This document shows positions 63,564-64,000 of a stretch of 64,000 nucleotides of DNA, in pieces (position 1 is the first letter of the stretch; the number at the start of each line of letters is the position of its first letter). The stretch is from Mesorhizobium hawassense. GTDB lineage: Bacteria > Pseudomonadota > Alphaproteobacteria > Rhizobiales > Rhizobiaceae. The position numbers and the translations under genes were made by a program. The stretch covers positions 434,001 to 498,000 of the forward strand of contig NZ_QMBP01000001.1 of NCBI RefSeq assembly GCF_003289945.1. The letters are read 5' to 3'. The notes under the pieces were generated by a model. That model searched no databases and was not told where the DNA came from. It saw only the letters and a list, made by a program, of their open reading frames with translations.

Positions 63564-64000
63564 ATGACGAAGAGACTTTGTATTCACGGGCTGACCGTTG
63601 CCGGCCTGCTGGCTTCGGTCGCCGTTCCGGCGTCGGCCGCCGACACCATCACCGTCGCCTCATGGGGCGGCACCTACCAGGAGGCGCAGACCAAGGCCTT
63701 CTTCGATCCGACGGCCAAGGATCTCGGCATCACCATCAAGCAGGACACCACCAACGGCCTCGACGACGTGCGCCTGCAGGTCACCGGTAATGCCGTCAAA
63801 TGGGACATCACCGAGCTTGGCGCCGACGAATGCGCCCGCGGCTCCAAGGAAGGCCTGTTCGAAAAACTCGACTACAGCGTCATCGACAAGAGCGGCATCA
63901 ATCCCAAGCTCGTGCATGACGACTGGGTCGGCATCTCCTACACCTCCGTCGTGCTGATCTACCGCACCGACGTCTTTGGCGACAAAGGCCCGAAGACCTG
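63564..64000 (+). CDS. ABC transporter binding protein, polyamine type, cut by the window end
   Basis: Only the first 145 residues are present. Signal peptide MTKRLCIHGLTVAGLLASVA with cleavage expected after ASAA. The mature protein starts DTITVASWGGTYQEAQTKAF, typical of PotD/PotF-like spermidine/putrescine binding proteins of family 1. TTGGAGAAG precedes the ATG. Continues to the right of the window, where permease genes are expected. Confidence 0.88.
   Translation, partial: MTKRLCIHGLTVAGLLASVAVPASAADTITVASWGGTYQEAQTKAFFDPTAKDLGITIKQDTTNGLDDVRLQVTGNAVKWDITELGADECARGSKEGLFEKLDYSVIDKSGINPKLVHDDWVGISYTSVVLIYRTDVFGDKGPKT

Overview
The window is GC-rich alphaproteobacterial chromosome. It most resembles a Hyphomicrobiales (Rhizobiales) member of the Mesorhizobium/Aminobacter kind. 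The evidence is the density of ABC uptake systems, LacI/GntR/LysR regulators and FrcBCA- and Dpp-like transporters, the many short palindromes of the GAGCATGATC...GATCATGCTC type, the large intergenic inverted repeats, and an anti-Shine-Dalgarno (cuckoo/alpha-r14-like) small RNA. The species assignment is inference; no rRNA or tRNA gene was seen.

Region 1 (about 0.7-25.4 kb) is a compact island for growth on methylated amines. It carries a gene for every enzymatic step from trimethylamine (TMA) to central metabolism: tmm (TMA to TMAO), tdm (TMAO to dimethylamine plus formaldehyde/THF-C1), dmmDABC (dimethylamine to methylamine), gmaS (methylamine to gamma-glutamylmethylamide), mgsABC (to N-methylglutamate) and mgdABCD (N-methylglutamate to glutamate plus a C1 unit). 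Two APC-type permeases are embedded in it. One of them lies in a block of six minus-strand genes (15.2-18.6 kb) with five small, mostly membrane-anchored proteins that I do not recognise; this is the best candidate for an undescribed component. An XRE-cupin regulator sits between dmmC and tmm. A recurring palindrome-like motif (RTGAAA-N4-TTTCRT) lies upstream of tmm, dmmD and tdm, with weaker copies near mgsA and a permease, and is a candidate regulon operator.

Region 2 (25.4-28.2 kb) holds unrelated single genes: a DUF2185/Imm33-like protein, a short-chain dehydrogenase, an exported hypothetical protein and a double DUF427 protein.

Region 3 (28.2-44.1 kb) holds a Dpp/Opp-type ABC importer with two paralogous Tat-type binding proteins, a fused double ATPase and a dppB gene that appears to start with ATT. 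In the same minus-strand run are a BisC-type molybdenum enzyme, two enolase-superfamily enzymes and a GntR regulator with a perfect 16-bp operator. A 2-oxoglutarate dioxygenase and two LysR regulators flank the run. This looks like one catabolic operon for an unidentified substrate.

Region 4 (44.1-50.4 kb) is an RND efflux operon (pump before adaptor) with a divergent TetR regulator, followed by a methyltransferase. A partial RND pump also occupies the left edge of the window. Region 5 (50.6-56.2 kb) holds the anti-SD small RNA, a LacI regulator, a CUT2 sugar ABC importer and a fumarylacetoacetate-hydrolase-family enzyme. Region 6 (56.4-64 kb) is a putrescine/polyamine-type module (FAD amine oxidase, two permeases, binding protein, PuuR-like XRE-cupin regulator, ATPase), then a GntR gene divergent from a second polyamine-type binding protein cut by the window end, with a TTGTATACAA operator between them.
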